A stretch of 9,375 nucleotides of DNA. Source: a bacterium. GTDB taxonomy: Bacteria; Armatimonadota; Fimbriimonadia; Fimbriimonadales; JBAXQP01. Both the position numbers and the translations under genes were made by a program. The stretch lies in contig JBAXQP010000088.1 in the NCBI GenBank assembly GCA_037131655.1, forward strand, positions 1 to 9,375, written 5' to 3'. Shown one piece after another: positions 6,434 through 9,375 of the stretch. The notes under the pieces were generated by a model. The model did no database searches, was not told the DNA's origin, and saw only the letters and a program-made list of their open reading frames with translations. Numbering within the stretch: position 1 is the stretch's first letter; every line of letters starts with the position of its first letter.

Positions 6434-9352
6434 ATGAAAACAATGACATCGGTTCAGATTCTTAATGGAAATTGGTTCATCACTACCGACCCCGACAATA
6501 GAGGCAAAGAGGTCGACTGGTTTAATTCGATCCCTGAGGATGTAAAACCGGCGCCGGTGCCTGGCGTTATTCAGCAGGTCTTTCCAGCTTATCACGGTTT
6601 GGTTTGGTACTACCACAGCTTCCGACCGACACAAAAAGCAACCGCTAATGAGCGAGTTCTACTTCGTTTTGGGTTTGTTGATTATCTATGTGAGGTTTGG
6701 CTGAACGGTAAACCGGTTGGCGGTCATGAGGGAGCCGAACTGCCTTTTACCTTAGATGTCACTGAGGCGATTCATTTTGATGCTGATAACTTGCTGGTTG
6801 TTCGTATACTCAACCCATCCAATGAGATGATAGACGGCATGGATTGGGCACATACGGCCCACGGGTTCAAGAGCGCTGCATTCATTCCCGGGAGCCAGTA
6901 CCAATCGGGCGGGATTATGGCCAACGTTGAGTTGCTTGTCGTGCCCTCTATACGCATCGTGGATGTATTCGCGAAGCCGAACCTTACAGATGGCGCTCTC
7001 AATGTCCTGATGACCGTGCAAAATGACACCAAAGCAGCAATGACTGGTACCTTGGCTGTTGCAGTTGGCCCAGAGCGGACGGGGGAAGTGCTGGTTTCAG
7101 GGACCTGTTCAGGCAATTTTCCTCCCGGCGAAAGCGAGCATCAGATCACCCTCCAGATCAGCCAACCTCATCCCTGGAGCTTTAACGATCCCTATCTCTA
7201 CTGCGTCTCGGTAGACATGGTAGCGGGGGATTTCTATCACAGGACGAAAGTGCGCTGCGGCTTCCGCGATTTTCGAGTGGTAGACGGCTTTTTCTATCTG
7301 AACGGCAAGCGTATTTTCTTGAAAAGCGCCCATACGGCCAACGATTTCCCCATCGGGCAGCATACTACCGATGACCCTAACCTGATGCGGCGCGAAATAG
7401 TGAATGCAAAGGCTTCGGGGTTCAACTGCATGCGCTTCATCGGCAGTAAGCCGTATCCAGACCAACTCGATCTCGCCGATGAAATTGGCATGATGTTCTA
7501 CGAAGAGAGCTTTGCAGGCACGCCCATGGATGATTGCCCCGAATTCCAACGGCGATTCGAGAGGGGCATTCTGGGAATGGTCAAGCGCGATCGTAACCAT
7601 TCCTGTATAGCCGCGTGGGGATTATTGAATGAACGCTTCGATAATCATCAATTCCACGCAGCAGTGGCGATCCTACCCAAACTTCGCGAACTGGATGATA
7701 CGAGGTTGGTTTTCCTCAACAGCGGCCGCTGGGACAAGGAGTGGTCAATCGGGTCGCTCTCAAATCCCGGCTCAATGAAGTGGGACTTAGGATGGGGTAC
7801 TGAGAGGCCGGCAGGTAGTGAGGAACCGCCCAGTGGTGCGCCAGAGCTTGCTGGGGATATCCACTTCTACCCGCATTTGCCACAAAATCTGAATGATCGC
7901 AATATCATCCGCAACCTTGGAAAAGATACACAGCCGGTCTTTCTGTCGGAATACGGCATCGGCAGCATGATGGACGTCATTCAGGGCATTCGGCTGTATG
8001 AACAAGCAGGCGCTCGTCCTGACCTTGAAGATGCTGTGCTGTTCAGCAACCAGGAAGAGTGGCTTCGCAAGGACTGGATACGGCTCGGTTTTGAGGGAGT
8101 CTATCCGTTTGTGCATGATTTTTTACTCGAAAGCGCCCGGAAGCACAACCGCCAGCGCTCGCTATGTTTTGACGCCCTTCGGTCCAACCCGAAAATCGTT
8201 GGCCATAACCTCACCAGCACCATGGATAGTGGGTGGACAGGTGAGGGCCTTTGGACGATATGGCGCAAGTTCAAACCGGGTGTAGTCGATGTAATCAACG
8301 ACGGCTGGGCTCCTTTGCGTTGGTGCCTGTTTGTCGATCCCATTCACGGTTATTTGGGTGATAAATTTACGGTCGAAGCCGTGTTTGCGAATGAAGATGT
8401 GCTGGAGCCAGGCGAGTATCCGGTTTGTTTCCGAATCTTTGGCCCGACAGGCATCATTTGGGAGAAACGAACTACCGTCAAAATCCCCGAGAGCAAGCCA
8501 TTTGCTGTTCCTGTAATTAAAGAAGAGGTTGTACTAAACGGCCCTGCAGGCGCTTATACCTTTGCTGCTGAGTTAGAGAAAGGCGGATGGGCTCCGGCTA
8601 ATCGGCTGACTTTCTACCAAACAGACAAAAGCTCACTTCCGAAACTAAGCGAAACAGTAATGCAATGGGGCTTGAGCGCAGAAGCTCAAGAATGGCTGGC
8701 TAAGAAAGGGGTTAAGTGCGTTCCGTTCACCGAACCGAAAGAGCGAGAGGTTATTCTCGTAGGACTTCCCGAGAATGCTACTGTGACCGACTGGCAATCA
8801 CTTGCTAAAGCGATGGCCCAAGGTTGTACGGCTGTGTTCATCAATGCGCAAGCATTTATAGAAAGGGAAGAAGGCTCAACCGTATGGCGTTGGCTGCCTC
8901 TCGTAAACAAGGGCAAGGCTCGTAAGTTCTGGGGTCTCTTTCAGTTCTGGGATTGTCTCTATCATAAGGAGTGTGTCGCAAAGGAGCATCCCGTCTTCGA
9001 GGGGCTGCAAAGCCGTGGTATCATGGATTGGGACTACTACGACCAGGTCATGCCGATCATGATCTTCGAGGAACTGGATACCCCCGATGATGTTGCTGCT
9101 GCCTCTTGGGCAACCGGTTATTGCGATTATAGATCTGAGACCGGCTATGTTTGTGGTATTCAATTAGCCACCTACAACTTCGGCGAAGGCCGATTCGTGC
9201 TTAATACGATGCAAATCCTCGAATACTTGGGCGAGCACCCGGCCGCTGACAGGCTAATGCTAAACCTAATCAAATACGCCCGATCTTCAGGCCAATTGAC
9301 TGAATTACCAAGCGATATGGATGCACGATTAAAGGCAATCAATTATGTTTAG
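6434..9352 (+). CDS. Glycoside hydrolase family 2 enzyme with long C-terminal extension
   Basis: The 972 residues have GH2 order. The N-terminal sugar-binding jelly roll (about 1-170) carries RFGFVDYLCEVWLNGKPVGGHEG (78-100). An Ig-like domain (about 171-280) includes the family's FNDPYLY (250-256). The TIM barrel starts near FYLNGKRIFLKSAH (287-300). GLLNE (396-400) gives Glu400 as the expected acid/base, and FLSEYG (503-508) gives Glu506 as the expected nucleophile, so it should be active. GH2 covers beta-galactosidases, beta-glucuronidases and beta-mannosidases; the linkage cannot be read from sequence, though the GH36 neighbour favours a galactoside-containing glycan. After the barrel come a beta-sandwich-like part (about 635-730) and a region at about 740-950. 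That region has VILVGLPENATVTDW and GCTAVFINAQAFI, resembling a glutamine-amidotransferase-like Rossmann fold. It ends in GEGRFVLNTMQILEYLGEHPAADRL-type sequence. There is no signal peptide, so it is probably cytoplasmic. A further gene follows closely. Confidence 0.93.
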   Translation: MKTMTSVQILNGNWFITTDPDNRGKEVDWFNSIPEDVKPAPVPGVIQQVFPAYHGLVWYYHSFRPTQKATANERVLLRFGFVDYLCEVWLNGKPVGGHEGAELPFTLDVTEAIHFDADNLLVVRILNPSNEMIDGMDWAHTAHGFKSAAFIPGSQYQSGGIMANVELLVVPSIRIVDVFAKPNLTDGALNVLMTVQNDTKAAMTGTLAVAVGPERTGEVLVSGTCSGNFPPGESEHQITLQISQPHPWSFNDPYLYCVSVDMVAGDFYHRTKVRCGFRDFRVVDGFFYLNGKRIFLKSAHTANDFPIGQHTTDDPNLMRREIVNAKASGFNCMRFIGSKPYPDQLDLADEIGMMFYEESFAGTPMDDCPEFQRRFERGILGMVKRDRNHSCIAAWGLLNERFDNHQFHAAVAILPKLRELDDTRLVFLNSGRWDKEWSIGSLSNPGSMKWDLGWGTERPAGSEEPPSGAPELAGDIHFYPHLPQNLNDRNIIRNLGKDTQPVFLSEYGIGSMMDVIQGIRLYEQAGARPDLEDAVLFSNQEEWLRKDWIRLGFEGVYPFVHDFLLESARKHNRQRSLCFDALRSNPKIVGHNLTSTMDSGWTGEGLWTIWRKFKPGVVDVINDGWAPLRWCLFVDPIHGYLGDKFTVEAVFANEDVLEPGEYPVCFRIFGPTGIIWEKRTTVKIPESKPFAVPVIKEEVVLNGPAGAYTFAAELEKGGWAPANRLTFYQTDKSSLPKLSETVMQWGLSAEAQEWLAKKGVKCVPFTEPKEREVILVGLPENATVTDWQSLAKAMAQGCTAVFINAQAFIEREEGSTVWRWLPLVNKGKARKFWGLFQFWDCLYHKECVAKEHPVFEGLQSRGIMDWDYYDQVMPIMIFEELDTPDDVAAASWATGYCDYRSETGYVCGIQLATYNFGEGRFVLNTMQILEYLGEHPAADRLMLNLIKYARSSGQLTELPSDMDARLKAINYV

Positions 9353-9366
9353 TAAACACCACCAAC

Positions 9367-9375
9367 AGGAGAGAG
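9367..9375 (+). promoter_or_regulatory. Ribosome binding site of the next gene
   Basis: AGGAGAGAG ends the window 14 nt after the GH2 stop codon. It mirrors the AGGAGAG in front of the GH2 gene. It implies a plus-strand gene starting a few bases beyond the edge, in an operon with the GH2 gene. Confidence 0.65.

Noticed and set aside
7109..7600. Minus-strand 163-codon frame antisense to the GH2 gene
   Set aside because: It is a shadow of the GH2 coding frame in its Ig-like and barrel domains, with no recognisable motif.
1..9375. Anti-phage, CRISPR, transposon or other dedicated mobile system
   Set aside because: No repeat-spacer array, transposase, integrase, nuclease or toxin-antitoxin signature was found on either strand. 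Only the bracketed 1.2-kb segment hints at past mobility.

Overview
This is a bacterial window of about 9.4 kb with dense, long genes and clear Shine-Dalgarno sequences (AGGAGG, GAGGAG, AGGAG). Most genes are moderately GC-balanced. The mix of glycoside hydrolases, a URO-D/MtaA-type protein and a Sec-exported protein with an EF-hand-like Asp/Asn loop recalls environmental Armatimonadota or Planctomycetota/Lentisphaerota-type bacteria. That placement rests on family resemblance only and is of low confidence. No tRNA, rRNA, CRISPR array, transposase or integrase is visible.

Layout, left to right. (a) Positions 1-1357, minus strand: the N-terminal 452 residues of an exported protein of unknown function that runs off the left edge. 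(b) Positions 1358-1829: a non-coding stretch. It holds a small dyad and a 34-bp relic matching the 3' end of the URO-D-like gene further right. (c) Positions 1830-2612, minus strand: a SAM-dependent methyltransferase with an N-terminal four-Cys (zinc-ribbon-like) segment, AT-richer than its neighbours. (d) About 2705-2880, plus strand: what looks like a frameshifted, truncated gene remnant. (e) Positions 2917-4005, minus strand: a URO-D/MtaA-superfamily protein. (f) Positions 4123-6255, minus strand: a GH36-type alpha-galactosidase. (g) Positions 6256-6433: a divergent control region with a 7-bp inverted repeat whose arms lie two helical turns apart. (h) Positions 6434-9352, plus strand: a GH2 glycosidase with a long C-terminal extension. 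A strong Shine-Dalgarno at the right edge indicates another gene in the same direction.

How the genes may work together. The alpha-galactosidase and the GH2 enzyme are transcribed divergently from one short intergenic region, so they are probably co-controlled parts of a galactoside or plant-glycan breakdown locus. Neither has a visible signal peptide, which suggests cytoplasmic breakdown of imported oligosaccharides. The URO-D-like gene lies 117 bp downstream of the GH36 gene on the same strand and may be co-transcribed. Its substrate is unknown and it lacks the His-x-Cys zinc pair of MtaA-type methyltransferases.

The most unusual structure is the 1.2-kb segment carrying the methyltransferase and the gene remnant. 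It is bounded by an imperfect direct repeat (30 of 34 bases) taken from the 3' end of the URO-D-like gene. This fits either an old insertion next to that gene's 3' end or the decay of a tandem URO-D paralogue.
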